Shown: one piece after another, positions 49,918-59,512 of the stretch | Numbering within the stretch: position 1 is the stretch's first letter | Layout of the letters: the number at the start of each line of letters is the position of its first letter | Source of the DNA: Verrucomicrobiales bacterium | GTDB lineage: Bacteria > Verrucomicrobiota > Verrucomicrobiia > Limisphaerales > J093 | Reading direction: 5' to 3' | NCBI GenBank assembly: GCA_015075445.1 | Contig: JABTUJ010000013.1 | Span: 105,895-169,894, forward strand | DNA length: 64,000 bases | Notes under the pieces: generated by a model | What the model saw: the letters and a program-made list of their open reading frames with translations, nothing else | The model's database searches: none | What the model was told of the DNA's origin: nothing | Position numbers and translations under genes: made by a program

Positions 49918-52671
49918 ATGGCCGACGTCCCACCCTCGCACGCCATGTCGCACCAGTTGGTCCTGACCGCACGCGGGCGACTGCTCCTCGAGGAAGTCGC
50001 CGCGGACGGGGCGCCGGCGTTCTCGGCAGAGGCGAGCTGGGGTGAAGCGTTTGCCGCCAGTTCGGCCCGGGGACTGCTGGCGCTGGCGAGGCGGCGGGAA
50101 GCGTCGGACACATGGCCGGCGGAGTTCGCCTTCTGGCGCGAGTTCGCTGACACCTTCCTCACCGCCCTGGCCCACGCGCCCGCCGGGGCGGAAGGGCAGC
50201 CGGCCGCGGCCACCGTTCCGCCCGCCGACCAGTTTTTCGCGCTGACGCTGCGCATTCCCGCGATGCGCGGGGCGGAGTACGCCTCGCCGGAGGTCTTCGC
50301 GAACCTGTGGCGCGAGCTCGAAGAGGAGGCGCGCGAGTTGGCCGAAGCGGCGGGAGGGATCAAGCCGTGGCTGGCGCAAATCAATCCTGCGCTGCACCTG
50401 GTGGGGAAGGTCACCTTCCATCTGGCGGAGAACAAGCGCTCGCCGGAGACGCCGTTTGCGTTCATGGCCACGTACACGCACCGGTTGTCGGCACAAGAAA
50501 AGCCGGTGCACCTGCCGCTGGCCCGCGCGCTTCAGGAATACGCCGGCGCGAGGAACCAGGCCGCGCTGCGGTCGTTGCTCGAGCCTGTCCAAGCGGCGGC
50601 CGAACGCAGCACCTGGGTGCGCAAGCAGCTCGACAGCCGTCGGCTCTTTCAACCGCAGGCCTGGACGCCCGCACAAGCCTACATTTTCCTCCGCGAGGTG
50701 CCCGCACTCGAAGCCGGCGGCATCATCACGCGCATCCCCAACTGGTGGAAGCACGGGCGCGGCAACCGGCCACAGGTCAGCGTGCGCGTGGGCGAACAGC
50801 GCCACGGCGGGTTGGGCGTCGACAGTCTCCTGAGCTTCTCGGTCGAGTCCACGCTCGACGGCGAAACGCTGACGGAGGAGGAATGGCGCACCCTGATGGC
50901 GGCGGATGCCGGTCTGGTTTCCCTGCGCGGGCAATGGGTCGAGGTGGATCGGGAGAAGCTCGACCATGTGCTCGAGCATTGGCGGCGGGTGGCGGGGCAG
51001 GGGGCGGGCGATGGCGTTTCTTTTCTTGAGGCGATGCGGTTGCTGGCCGGGGTGAAGCTGGACGCGGCGGCGGCCGAGGACGCCGCGAGCGCGACGGCGG
51101 ACTGGAGCGAGGTGGTTGCCAGCGGCTGGTTGCGCGAGACCCTCGAGCGGCTGCGCCAGCCGGAGACGGCGGCGGATGGTCATCTCCCCACCCACCTCGA
51201 GGCCACGCTGCGCCCCTATCAGGCCGTGGGCGTGCAGTGGCTCTGGTTCCTCCAAAGCCTCGGTCTGGGAGCCTGTCTTGCCGATGACATGGGTTTGGGA
51301 AAGACCATCCAGGTCCTCGCGCTGCTGCTGCGCTTGAAATACGGCGACCCGGCCGCTCGACAACCCTCGCCCCCGCCGTCCCTCATCGTCGCGCCCGCCT
51401 CGCTGCTGGCCAACTGGAAGCACGAGATCGCCCGGTTCGCTCCCTCCCTGGGCGTGGGTTTCGCCCATCCCTCCGAATCTCCCGGCGGCGCATGGCGTGC
51501 CGCGGAGACCGCCGACGCTTTCCTGGCCGGCAAGGACGTGATTCTCACGACGTACGGCCAGGTCGCACGCCTGGACTGGTTGGCCCGGCGCGAGTGGCGG
51601 TTGGTGGTGCTCGACGAGGCGCAGGCCATCAAGAACCCCGGCGCCCGCCAGACGCGCGCCGTGAAACGCCTGCGCGCCCGCTCGCGCATCGCCCTGAGCG
51701 GCACCCCGGTCGAGAACCGCCTCGGCGATCTCTGGTCTCTTTACGATTTCCTCAACCCCGGACTGCTGGGCACCGCGACTGACTTCTCGCAGTATGCGAA
51801 GAGCCTGCAGTCCGCTGAATCACCAAACTTCGCGCCGCTGCGCCAGCTCGTCCGCCCGTACCTGCTGCGCCGCCTCAAAACCGACCGCCGCATCATCTCG
51901 GATCTGCCGGACAAGACCGAGTTGACTGCCTGGTGCGCTCTCACCAAACGCCAGGCCGCTCTCTACGACCAGAGCGTCCGCGAGCTCGGTCAGAAACTGG
52001 ACACCCTGACCGACGGCATCCAGCGGCGCGGACTGGTGCTCGCCTTCCTGATGCGCTTCAAGCAGATCTGCAACCACCCCAGCCACTGGCTGGGCGACGG
52101 CGCCTTTGGCCCGGCCGACAGCGGCAAGTTCCTCCGCCTTGAGGAGCTGTGTGAGGAGATCGCTTCCCGGCAGGAGAAGGCGCTGGTCTTCACCCAGTTC
52201 CGCGAGATGACCGAGCCGCTGGCCGCCCGGCTGCGCGAGGTCTTCGGGCGCGCCGGCCTCGTCCTGCACGGCTCGACGGCCGTCAAGCAACGCCAGCAGT
52301 TGGTGGCCGAGTTCCAACGGGACGCGGGCCCACCCTTCTTCGTCCTCTCGCTCAAGGCCGGCGGCACCGGCCTCAACCTGACCGCCGCCAGCCACGTCAT
52401 TCACTTCGACCGCTGGTGGAATCCCGCCGTCGAGAACCAGGCCACCGACCGCGCCTTCCGCATCGGCCAGCGAAAGAACGTCCTGGTCCACAAGTTCGTC
52501 TGCCGCGGCACCGTCGAGGAGCGCATCGACGCGCTGATCACCGGGAAACAATCGCTCGCCGAATCCGTCCTCGGCGCGGACGCTGTCGCTGAGAAACTGC
52601 TTACCGAAATGTCCAACGACGAGCTGTTGGGTTTCGTCGCGCTCGATCTGAAAACCGCCCGCGGCGATTGA
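49918..52671 (+). CDS. SNF2-family DEAD/DEAH-box helicase
   Basis: 917 residues from ATG 49918. An N-terminal SNF2-associated region (to ~420) precedes the ATPase core: motif I LADDMGLGKTIQVLALLLRL (near 456), Ia APASLLANWKHEI, II VVLDEAQAIKN (near 564), III ALSGTPVENRLGDLWSLYDF, IV-V with LVFTQFREMTEPLAAR and LKAGGTGLNLTAASHVIHFD, and VI QATDRAFRIGQRKNVLVHKF. It probably remodels protein-DNA complexes, using double-strand translocation. A SWIM zinc-finger gene follows 99 bases later; this pairing is conserved in many bacteria. Confidence 0.93.
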   Translation: MADVPPSHAMSHQLVLTARGRLLLEEVAADGAPAFSAEASWGEAFAASSARGLLALARRREASDTWPAEFAFWREFADTFLTALAHAPAGAEGQPAAATVPPADQFFALTLRIPAMRGAEYASPEVFANLWRELEEEARELAEAAGGIKPWLAQINPALHLVGKVTFHLAENKRSPETPFAFMATYTHRLSAQEKPVHLPLARALQEYAGARNQAALRSLLEPVQAAAERSTWVRKQLDSRRLFQPQAWTPAQAYIFLREVPALEAGGIITRIPNWWKHGRGNRPQVSVRVGEQRHGGLGVDSLLSFSVESTLDGETLTEEEWRTLMAADAGLVSLRGQWVEVDREKLDHVLEHWRRVAGQGAGDGVSFLEAMRLLAGVKLDAAAAEDAASATADWSEVVASGWLRETLERLRQPETAADGHLPTHLEATLRPYQAVGVQWLWFLQSLGLGACLADDMGLGKTIQVLALLLRLKYGDPAARQPSPPPSLIVAPASLLANWKHEIARFAPSLGVGFAHPSESPGGAWRAAETADAFLAGKDVILTTYGQVARLDWLARREWRLVVLDEAQAIKNPGARQTRAVKRLRARSRIALSGTPVENRLGDLWSLYDFLNPGLLGTATDFSQYAKSLQSAESPNFAPLRQLVRPYLLRRLKTDRRIISDLPDKTELTAWCALTKRQAALYDQSVRELGQKLDTLTDGIQRRGLVLAFLMRFKQICNHPSHWLGDGAFGPADSGKFLRLEELCEEIASRQEKALVFTQFREMTEPLAARLREVFGRAGLVLHGSTAVKQRQQLVAEFQRDAGPPFFVLSLKAGGTGLNLTAASHVIHFDRWWNPAVENQATDRAFRIGQRKNVLVHKFVCRGTVEERIDALITGKQSLAESVLGADAVAEKLLTEMSNDELLGFVALDLKTARGD

Positions 52672-52770
52672 CCCGGAACGACCCGGCCCGCCGAGTGTTC
52701 AAGCTCATCCACCGCCCTGCACTTCGCTTCCCACCACACCAGCCAACCTCCCCAACCCGTCTCCCGTCCC

Positions 52771-53625
52771 ATGTCCTGGTATTCCTTCCGACCCTACGTA
52801 TCCGTCGCCGAACGCCGCCGTAAAGCCGAGGCGGCGGCGAAGAAACTGGCCGCCAAGTCCGGCCGGGCCCTCGCTCCGGTGCGTCTCACCGGCCGGCCGA
52901 TCGCCGTGACCTTCTGGGGCAAGGCGTGGTGCGACAACCTCGAGGCCTACAGCGATTACGCCAATCGCCTGCCGCGCGGCCGCACCTATGTGCGCAACGG
53001 CTCGGTCATCGACCTCCAGATCTCCCGCGGCCGGGTCGAGGCGCTGGTCCAAGGCTCGGAGTTGTACAAGATCGCCATCGGCTTCCGCCCGCTCGCGGCA
53101 CGGCGCTGGAGCGAGTTCAAGACCCGCAGCGCGGGCAAGGTCACCAACCTGCTCGACCTGCTCCAAGGCCGGCTGTCCAAAGACATCCTCGCCGACCTCA
53201 CCGCCCGCGACACCGGTCTGTTCCCCTCGCCGAAGGAAATCGATCTCGACTGTTCGTGTCCGGACTGGGCGGACATGTGCAAGCACGTCGCCGCCGTGCT
53301 CTACGGCGTCGGCGCCCGCCTCGATGACCAACCGGAATTGTTCTTCACCTTGCGCGGCGTGGACGTGCAGGAACTGCTCACCGCCGCCAGCGTCACGGCC
53401 ACCGCGCCGGTGATCGACGCCTCCAGCACCGGTCCGGCGCTCGCCGGTGCGGATTTGTCCGAGATCTTCGGCGTCGAACTCGAGTCCGCACCTGCGCCTG
53501 CACCTGCGCCCGGGGTGGCACGCGCTCCCAAGGCCGTGCGGTCCACGAAACAGCCTCGCCGAAGACGTACCCCCGCCCCCAAACAAGCTCGCCGCGGAAA
53601 GCCTCCCCGGGTCGACCCGACCTGA
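52771..53625 (+). CDS. SWIM zinc-finger protein
   Basis: 284 residues. The start RPYVSVAERRRKAEAAAKKL and GKAWCDNLEAYSDYANRLPR are typical of the bacterial SWIM partner of SNF2 helicases. The SWIM motif is CSCPDWADMCKH (C161, C163, C170, H172). The C-terminus is Ala/Pro- and then Arg/Lys-rich (RRRRTPAPKQARRGKPPR), likely binding DNA or RNA. It is expected to act with the upstream helicase. Confidence 0.92.
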   Translation: MSWYSFRPYVSVAERRRKAEAAAKKLAAKSGRALAPVRLTGRPIAVTFWGKAWCDNLEAYSDYANRLPRGRTYVRNGSVIDLQISRGRVEALVQGSELYKIAIGFRPLAARRWSEFKTRSAGKVTNLLDLLQGRLSKDILADLTARDTGLFPSPKEIDLDCSCPDWADMCKHVAAVLYGVGARLDDQPELFFTLRGVDVQELLTAASVTATAPVIDASSTGPALAGADLSEIFGVELESAPAPAPAPGVARAPKAVRSTKQPRRRRTPAPKQARRGKPPRVDPT

Positions 53626-53772
53626 CATCGGCGGACGCCCCGGGCAGGGTACCGCGGCGCCGTGGATCGCCTCACGAACCGGGCGGACCGACGCGAGGCG
53701 CTTCTTGATCATCACACAGCCGAGGGTTCCCCCTGACCCTGACTGTGTCACCGATTTGTAACCGTTCAGTCG

Positions 53773-53789
53773 CCCGTTTGTTAAACGGG
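53773..53789. promoter_or_regulatory. Short palindrome upstream of the TonB operon
   Basis: CCCGTTTGTTAAACGGG forms a perfect 7-bp inverted repeat (CCCGTTT/AAACGGG) 23 bases before the first gene of the tonB cluster, in an AT-richer patch. It could be a regulator site or mRNA hairpin; no known box matches. Confidence 0.4.
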
Positions 53790-53811
53790 AAGCCCACCCT
53801 ATGCCGCATCT

Positions 53812-54582
53812 ATGGACGGTTGGCGACAGTGGGCGCTGGTGGCGTCTGCCGCACTGGCCTGCGCTGCCTGGGCGGCGGGGACAGGGGAGTCGGCTTTGGG
53901 CGAGACGCGCACGACGCTCGAACAATGGGTGCAGACTCACCAGTTGCTCTCGCGCACCCGCGCGGACTGGGCAAAGGACCAAGACCTGCTCGAGCAGACC
54001 CGCGCCCTCTTCCAGCGGGAGTTGAAAAGCCTGGATGAGCAGGTCGCCCGCCTCGAGACGAACCAGGTGGCCATGGCGGGCGAGCGGACCGCTGCCGAGG
54101 CACAGGACACCCTTTTCCGCGCGGCACTCGATGGCGTGCGCGGGCCGCTGGCCCAGGTCGAGACGCGGATCAAGACCCTCGAACCCATCTTCCCCCCCGT
54201 CCTGCGGTCCACCCTTCAGCCGCTTCTCAACCGCCTTCCCACCACACCCCAGCCCACCAACGTGACGGTGGCGGCGCGGCTGCAGGCGGTGCTGACGCTG
54301 CTCAGCGAGATCGACAAGTTCAACGGCACCCTCACGCTGGTCGAGGAAACCCGCCCGGGCCCCCAGGGCAAGGCGGTGGCCGTGGACGTGTTGTACGCGG
54401 GGCTCGCGCAGGCCTGGTTCGTGGACAAGACGGCCACCTTCGCCGGGGTGGGTATTCCCGGCCCCACGGGTTGGAACTGGACCTCGCGCCCCGAGGTCGC
54501 CAACGCCGTCGCTCGCGCCATTCGTGTGTACCGCAACGAACTCCCGGCCGCGTTCGTCGCCCTCCCGCTCGAACTCCCGTGA
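53812..54582 (+). CDS. DUF3450 family periplasmic protein of the TonB system
   Basis: 256 residues with a signal peptide (WALVASAALACAAWA-AG). A helical coiled-coil region (TTLEQWVQTHQLLSRTRADW, LLEQTRALFQRELKSLDEQV) and the ending NAVARAIRVYRNELPAAFVA match DUF3450. These proteins are encoded next to ExbB-like genes in TtpC-type TonB systems and are thought to assist energy transduction in the periplasm. The stop overlaps the next GTG by two or more bases (GTGA), so the operon begins here. Confidence 0.82.
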   Translation: MDGWRQWALVASAALACAAWAAGTGESALGETRTTLEQWVQTHQLLSRTRADWAKDQDLLEQTRALFQRELKSLDEQVARLETNQVAMAGERTAAEAQDTLFRAALDGVRGPLAQVETRIKTLEPIFPPVLRSTLQPLLNRLPTTPQPTNVTVAARLQAVLTLLSEIDKFNGTLTLVEETRPGPQGKAVAVDVLYAGLAQAWFVDKTATFAGVGIPGPTGWNWTSRPEVANAVARAIRVYRNELPAAFVALPLELP

Positions 54583-56012
54583 GCCGCTTCTCCATGCAGC
54601 GCCGTTCCTCATTTCTCCTCGGCCTGGCGCTGGCGGTGAGTGGCCTGGCGGCCTCGCCTGCCCCGACACCGGACGCCCTCGCCGTCGACGCCAGGCAGGA
54701 CCTGCAGGCGGCGCTGACCGAACTCAGCACGCTCCGCGCCCAGATCGAGTCGGAACGGCTCCCGCTCGCCCGAGAGGTCAGCGATCTCGAGCGCCAGTTG
54801 GTGGCCCGCCGCGCGGCGTGGCAGCAGCAGCAGCGCGAAGAGGGCAACCAACTGGTCCTGCTCAACCTGCTCAAAGCCGAGGTCAATGCCCGCAGCAACG
54901 AAGTCCGGTTCCTGGAAGCGTTCCTGAACGAATACCGCCGCGCCTTCGAAACCCGCCTCCACGTCAGCGAGCGGCAGCGTTACGAACCCCGCCTGGCGGC
55001 CACCCGCGCGGCCGCGGATTCGGTTGAAGCCGCGGTCGCCGAGCGCCTGGCAGCGCAACTGGGCTTCCTCGAGACCGCGCTCGAGCGGATCGAGCGCGGC
55101 GTGGGCGGCGACACCTTCGAAGGGCAGGCCCTCACCAGTGACGGGCAACTCGAACGCGGCCGGTTCGTGCTGGCAGGTCCGGCCGCCTATTTCAGCAGCG
55201 CCGCGAGCCCCGCCGTCGGGGTCGTCGAGGAACGGCTCAACTCGGCCGAGCCGAACGTGGTGCCGATCCCCGCCGAATTCTCGGCGGGGCTCCGCGAATT
55301 CGCGGCCGCCTCCCGCGGCTCGCTGCCGCTCGACCCCACCCTGGGCAATGCGGTGCGGCTGCGCGCCACCCAGGACAGCCTGGCCGAGCACATCGCAAAG
55401 GGAGGACCCGTCATGGTCCCGATCCTCCTGGTGGGCGTGGTGGCGCTGGGCATCTTCACGGCCAAGTGGCTCCAGGTGGGTCGCGTGCGGGTAGCCACCC
55501 CGGCGGACCTGCATCTCATCCTGGCCTCGCTGATCGCCGGTCACCGCGAGAAAGCCGCCCGGCATGCCCAATCCCTGGCGGGTCCCGTGGGCGAGATGCT
55601 CGGGATGGCCGTGCAGCATGCGGACGAGCGCAAGGAATACATCGAGGAGGTGATGTACGAGAAGATGCTGGCCACCCGGCCCCGGCTCGAACGCTGGGTG
55701 CCCTTCCTGGCGCTGGCCGCGGCGGCGGCGCCCTTGCTCGGGCTGCTCGGCACCGTCACCGGCATGATCAACACCTTCAACATGATCACCGTGTTCGGCA
55801 CGGGGGATCCGAAGACGCTGGCGGGAGGCATCTCCGAGGCGCTCATCACCACCGAGTTTGGCCTCGTCGTGGCCATTCCCGCGCTGCTGCTCCACGCGGT
55901 GATTTCCCGCAAAGTCAAAGGGGTGCTGGGCAGCATGGAACAGATCACCGTCGGTTTCATCAACGGCCTGCCCGGTCCCACACCCGAAACCCTCACCCTC
56001 GAAAAATCATGA
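54579..56012 (+). CDS. exbB: ExbB-like MotA/TolQ/ExbB protein with long periplasmic domain (TtpC-like)
   Basis: 477 residues from GTG 54579 (ATG 54594 possible). A signal peptide (RSSFLLGLALAVSGLAASPA) and a ~250-residue coiled-coil periplasmic domain precede the MotA/TolQ/ExbB channel: a first helix (VMVPILLVGVVALGIFTAKW), then FLALAAAAAPLLGLLGTVTG and ALITTEFGLVVAIPALLLHA. This architecture is that of TtpC/ExbB1 in Vibrio TonB2 systems. It couples proton flow to TonB with ExbB2 and ExbD encoded next; start and stop overlap both neighbours. Confidence 0.9.
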   Translation: MSRFSMQRRSSFLLGLALAVSGLAASPAPTPDALAVDARQDLQAALTELSTLRAQIESERLPLAREVSDLERQLVARRAAWQQQQREEGNQLVLLNLLKAEVNARSNEVRFLEAFLNEYRRAFETRLHVSERQRYEPRLAATRAAADSVEAAVAERLAAQLGFLETALERIERGVGGDTFEGQALTSDGQLERGRFVLAGPAAYFSSAASPAVGVVEERLNSAEPNVVPIPAEFSAGLREFAAASRGSLPLDPTLGNAVRLRATQDSLAEHIAKGGPVMVPILLVGVVALGIFTAKWLQVGRVRVATPADLHLILASLIAGHREKAARHAQSLAGPVGEMLGMAVQHADERKEYIEEVMYEKMLATRPRLERWVPFLALAAAAAPLLGLLGTVTGMINTFNMITVFGTGDPKTLAGGISEALITTEFGLVVAIPALLLHAVISRKVKGVLGSMEQITVGFINGLPGPTPETLTLEKS

Positions 56013-56668
56013 TGACGCGCATTCTGGACATCTGGACCGCGGGCGGCTGGGTCATGTGGCCGCTGCTGGTCGTATCACTGCTGGTGTTTGGCGTGGGTCT
56101 TCGCCTCTGGCTGGACCTGCAACGCCGCCAATTCCGCCGGCTGACGGACGCCGAGTGGCAGGGCTGGGTGCACCGTCCCGCGGAAGGTCAGGGCGAAGTC
56201 GGCGAGCTGATCCGCTATGTGCGCGAAGGTCAGTCGAGCGAGGAGATCAACCTGCGCTTCGCCGAGGTCACCGCCGCCCAGTTGCCCCCGATCGACCGGC
56301 GCCTGTCGACGCTGGGCACGCTGGTGGCCGCGGCGCCACTGGTGGGTCTGCTCGGCACGGTGTTCGGGATGCTGGTCACGTTTCAGGCCCTCGCGGCCGG
56401 GGGCGGTGGCCAGGTGACGGAGGCCATGGCCGACGGCATCTCCCAGGCGCTGTTCCCGCCGGAAGTCGGGCTCTGCATCGCGCTTCCCGGTCTGGTGCTG
56501 GCCCACCTGATCCGCCGGCAGCGGCAGGAGTTCGAGGCCTTCCTGGCGCGGCTCGAGAGCTACACGATCCAGCATCATCGCCGGACCTTGCCGCCCGCCG
56601 CACCGCCGGCCGTGGCCCCGACCCTCGAGCCGGTCCGCGGTCTGATGCCGGCGCCGCTGCCCGCATGA
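56009..56668 (+). CDS. exbB: ExbB proton channel subunit
   Basis: 219 residues from ATG 56009. Three transmembrane segments are visible: MWPLLVVSLLVFGVGLRLWL, then LSTLGTLVAAAPLVGLLGTV (with the conserved LGTV turn), and ALFPPEVGLCIALPGLVLAH. The C-terminus is Pro/Ala-rich. With ExbD it forms the motor that energises TonB. It overlaps both neighbours by ATGA junctions. Confidence 0.92.
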   Translation: MMTRILDIWTAGGWVMWPLLVVSLLVFGVGLRLWLDLQRRQFRRLTDAEWQGWVHRPAEGQGEVGELIRYVREGQSSEEINLRFAEVTAAQLPPIDRRLSTLGTLVAAAPLVGLLGTVFGMLVTFQALAAGGGGQVTEAMADGISQALFPPEVGLCIALPGLVLAHLIRRQRQEFEAFLARLESYTIQHHRRTLPPAAPPAVAPTLEPVRGLMPAPLPA

Positions 56669-57075
56669 GGTATCGCCGCACCATCGCCGACGCGGAGGAA
56701 CTCACCGAGATCAACGTCTCGCCGTTGATCGACATGGTCTTCATTCTCCTCATCTTCTTCATCGTCACCACGGTGTTCGTCGAGGAAACCGGCACGGAGG
56801 TGGACAAGCCGCAAGCCATGACCGCGTCGCAGCTCGAGAAGAACAGCATCCTCCTGGCCCTTACTGCCAAGGGCGAGGTCGTCTATGGCGGCAAGGAGAT
56901 CGGCGTCGGCGGCGTCCGTCCCGTCGTCAGCCGCCTGTGCCAGACCGAGCCGATGCCCGTCATCATCCAGGTCGACAAGCACGCGAGCGCCGGGTTGCTG
57001 ATCCGCGTCATCGACGAGGCCAAGCTGGGCAAGGCCAGGAACGTGAGCCTCGCGGCCGAGCCGGGCACTTCTTGA
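56665..57075 (+). CDS. exbD: ExbD biopolymer transport subunit
   Basis: 136 residues from ATG 56665. ExbD hallmarks: EINVSPLIDMVFILLIFFIV with the essential Asp at the start of the single transmembrane helix, then a periplasmic domain containing SILLALTAKGEVVYGGKEIG and PVIIQVDKHASAGLLIRVID. It contributes the proton-carrying Asp to the ExbB/ExbD motor. It overlaps exbB2 by four bases; tonB follows 30 bases on. Confidence 0.93.
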   Translation: MRYRRTIADAEELTEINVSPLIDMVFILLIFFIVTTVFVEETGTEVDKPQAMTASQLEKNSILLALTAKGEVVYGGKEIGVGGVRPVVSRLCQTEPMPVIIQVDKHASAGLLIRVIDEAKLGKARNVSLAAEPGTS

Positions 57076-57105
57076 AGTGTTCCCTGGCGCCCCGCCCGAC
57101 CGGCC

Positions 57106-57771
57106 ATGCGACGGGTCTATCATCCTCCCGCGCCGCGCAACGACCTGCCGTTCGTCTTTCTCGGCGCGGCCGGTCTGACCCTGCTCGTGTTCCTGGTCCT
57201 GCCGCTCACCCAGATCGTCTCCGAGCGCCGCGAGTCGCTGATCCCCATCCGCCCGACCGACCTCACCCAAGTCGAGGAAGAAAAGCCCCTGGACGAACCG
57301 CCCCCGCCCCCGCCCGAGCCTGAGCCGCCGCCCCAGCCGCCTCCCAGTCTCGCCGACACGCCGCAGCCCCTCGACCTGAATGTGAGTCTCGAGGTCGTGT
57401 TCGGCTCCGGCGGAGCCCTGGCCACCGGTCCGGGCGCCTTCCAGGACCTGGCCGCCGAATCGGCGGCGCTCGAAGCATTCAGCGTGGCCGATCTCGAAAA
57501 GCGACCCGAATTACTCGCCGCCGTTCCCCCCCAGTATCCCGAAGCCCTCCGCAAGGCCAAGATCGAGGGGACCGTCACGCTGGTCTTCGTCTTGGACGAA
57601 ACCGGCCGCGTCGAGGACCCGCGCGTCGAGAGTTCGTCGCAGAAGGAGTTCGAGGCCCCGGCCCTCGAAGCCGTGCGCAAATGGAAGTTCAAACCCGGCA
57701 TGAAAGACGGCCAGGCGGTGCGCACGTATCTCCGCCAACCCATCCGCTTCCGTGTCCCGGCCTCGGGTTAA
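57106..57771 (+). CDS. tonB: TonB energy transducer
   Basis: 221 residues. One N-terminal transmembrane segment (PFVFLGAAGLTLLVFLVLPL), a Pro-rich periplasmic linker (PPPPPPEPEPPPQPPPS) and a TonB C-terminal domain (PQYPEALRKAKIEGTVTLVF, GRVEDPRVESSSQKEFEAPA, VRKWKFKPGMKDGQ). It carries energy from ExbBD to the TonB box of outer-membrane receptors; a candidate receptor is at 59849-62917. Confidence 0.93.
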   Translation: MRRVYHPPAPRNDLPFVFLGAAGLTLLVFLVLPLTQIVSERRESLIPIRPTDLTQVEEEKPLDEPPPPPPEPEPPPQPPPSLADTPQPLDLNVSLEVVFGSGGALATGPGAFQDLAAESAALEAFSVADLEKRPELLAAVPPQYPEALRKAKIEGTVTLVFVLDETGRVEDPRVESSSQKEFEAPALEAVRKWKFKPGMKDGQAVRTYLRQPIRFRVPASG

Positions 57772-58036
57772 TATGATACCGCAACACATCGTAGGGCGCC
57801 ACGAGGATATGAAGTGCCGATACCGTTGGTCCTAAAAGCCTCTCACGTCGAGGCCCAGCGGGTAACAGACTTCCGGACCGCGCCCTGTTCGAACGACCAT
57901 GAATCGACTCTGCCCTCGTCTGCTCCGCGCCCGCTGCGGGCGAGCCTGCTCCGGGCCTACCGCCTGCCTGCCGCCGGTCCTGCCGCCGCGACCCGCGTGT
58001 CCGCCCTGCACTTCGAGGCGTCGTCTCGCGGTTGCG

Positions 58037-59512
58037 ATGGCTGCGTCGGCCCGTGCGCGGCTCGGATGGCTCGCCCTGAGCGTCCTCCTCGCCGCGTGGA
58101 CGCCCGCGTGGGGCGCCACACGCGCGAAGAAGCCCGCGACCGGCGAGGATCCCGCAGCCACGCTGGCCGCCACTCCGGCCACAGCCAGTTCCCGATTCGC
58201 GCCCCTGCCCCCGGAACATCCGTTGGCCGACCTGTGGAACGATCCCGAGTTCACGCGCCGGCTGGTGGGCAGCTACGGTTTCCACCCTCAACTCGAGCCG
58301 CGCCTCACCCCCGAGGAGCAAACCCGCTACCGCGACCGCATCCTGCCCCTGCTGCGCGAGGACCCGAAACGGGCCATCCCGGAACTTGAGGCGGCGATCA
58401 ACCCCCAGGCCAGCGCCACCTTCGACTACACCCTGGCGACGATCCATTTCCAGGAGGAGAACTTCGCGGCGGCGACCCGACATTACCAGGCGGCCCTGAC
58501 CAAGTTCCCCGACTTCCTCCGGGCCCAGCGCAACCTCGGCCTGGCGCTCATGCGCGACGGCCAGTATGCCGACGCGATCCGCCCGCTCACCCGGACGCTC
58601 GCGTTGGGCGGGGCCGACGGCAAGATCTACGGCCTGCTCGCCTTCGCTCACGTCAGTCTGAACCAGTTCGTCGCTGCCGCCACCGCTTACCAGCAAGCCC
58701 TCCTCTTCGAGCCGGACAACCTCGACTACCAGCTCGGCCTGGTGAAATGCCAGGTGGCGACCGCCCACTACGACGCCGCGTTGGCGCTCCTCAACGAACT
58801 CCTCGAACGTCATCCCGACCGGGACGCCCTCTGGTCGCTCCAGGCCAACCTCTACATCCAGAAGAACGATCTCCCGCGCGCCACCGTCACCTACGAGATG
58901 CTGCGCCGCCTCGGCCGGGCCACCCCTACTCATCTCAGTCTTCTGGGGGACCTTTACGTCTCCCAGGATGTCCCCGAACTCGCCCTGTCCGCCTACCTCG
59001 CTGCCACCGACGCCGACGGCGGCACCAACGTTACCCGCGCCCTGCGCGCCGCCGATGTCTTTGTCAGCCGCGGGGCCTGGGACGAGGCGCGGCGGTTGTT
59101 CGCCGCCATCCATCAGCGTCTCACCACCGACGGAGATCCCGGCGACCAACGCAAACTCCTCCGCCTCGAGGCCCGGGTGGCGTTGGCGACGGGCGACAGC
59201 GAAGGCGCGATCCAGCGCCTCGAGCAACTGCTCGCGCAGAATCCCCTGGATGGCGAGGCCCTCCTGCTCGCCGGCGATCATTACCGCCAGGCGGGTGATC
59301 CCGAGCGCGCCGTCTTCCGCTACGATGCCGCCGCCAAACTCGACGGGTTCGCGGCCCAGGCGCTCGTCAAACACGCCCAGTTGCTCGTCGAAGGCCGTCG
59401 CTATCCCCAGGCCCTCGAACTGCTCCGCCACGCGCAGAAGCTCGAGCCGCGCGATCACGTGCAGCGCTACCTCGAGAAGGTCGAGGCCGTGGCCTCGCGG
59501 GCGGGTGGTTGA
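58037..59512 (+). CDS. Exported TPR protein of the TonB cluster
   Basis: 491 residues from ATG 58037, chosen because a good signal peptide starts there (ARLGWLALSVLLAAWTPAWG); the frame is open back to ATG 57899, but that part is Arg/Cys/Pro-rich. Repeated TPR helices run through the protein (ATIHFQEENFAAATRHYQAA, LAFAHVSLNQFVAAATAYQQ, GLVKCQVATAHYDAALALLN, AALKLDGF-type ends). In Vibrio TonB2-like loci a TPR protein (TtpC-associated) is linked to the same set of genes. Probably periplasmic and structural. Confidence 0.82.
   Translation: MAASARARLGWLALSVLLAAWTPAWGATRAKKPATGEDPAATLAATPATASSRFAPLPPEHPLADLWNDPEFTRRLVGSYGFHPQLEPRLTPEEQTRYRDRILPLLREDPKRAIPELEAAINPQASATFDYTLATIHFQEENFAAATRHYQAALTKFPDFLRAQRNLGLALMRDGQYADAIRPLTRTLALGGADGKIYGLLAFAHVSLNQFVAAATAYQQALLFEPDNLDYQLGLVKCQVATAHYDAALALLNELLERHPDRDALWSLQANLYIQKNDLPRATVTYEMLRRLGRATPTHLSLLGDLYVSQDVPELALSAYLAATDADGGTNVTRALRAADVFVSRGAWDEARRLFAAIHQRLTTDGDPGDQRKLLRLEARVALATGDSEGAIQRLEQLLAQNPLDGEALLLAGDHYRQAGDPERAVFRYDAAAKLDGFAAQALVKHAQLLVEGRRYPQALELLRHAQKLEPRDHVQRYLEKVEAVASRAGG

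Noticed and set aside
57899..58036. N-terminal extension of the TPR protein from ATG 57899
   Set aside because: The segment is Arg/Cys/Pro-rich with no function, and a good signal peptide begins at ATG 58037.
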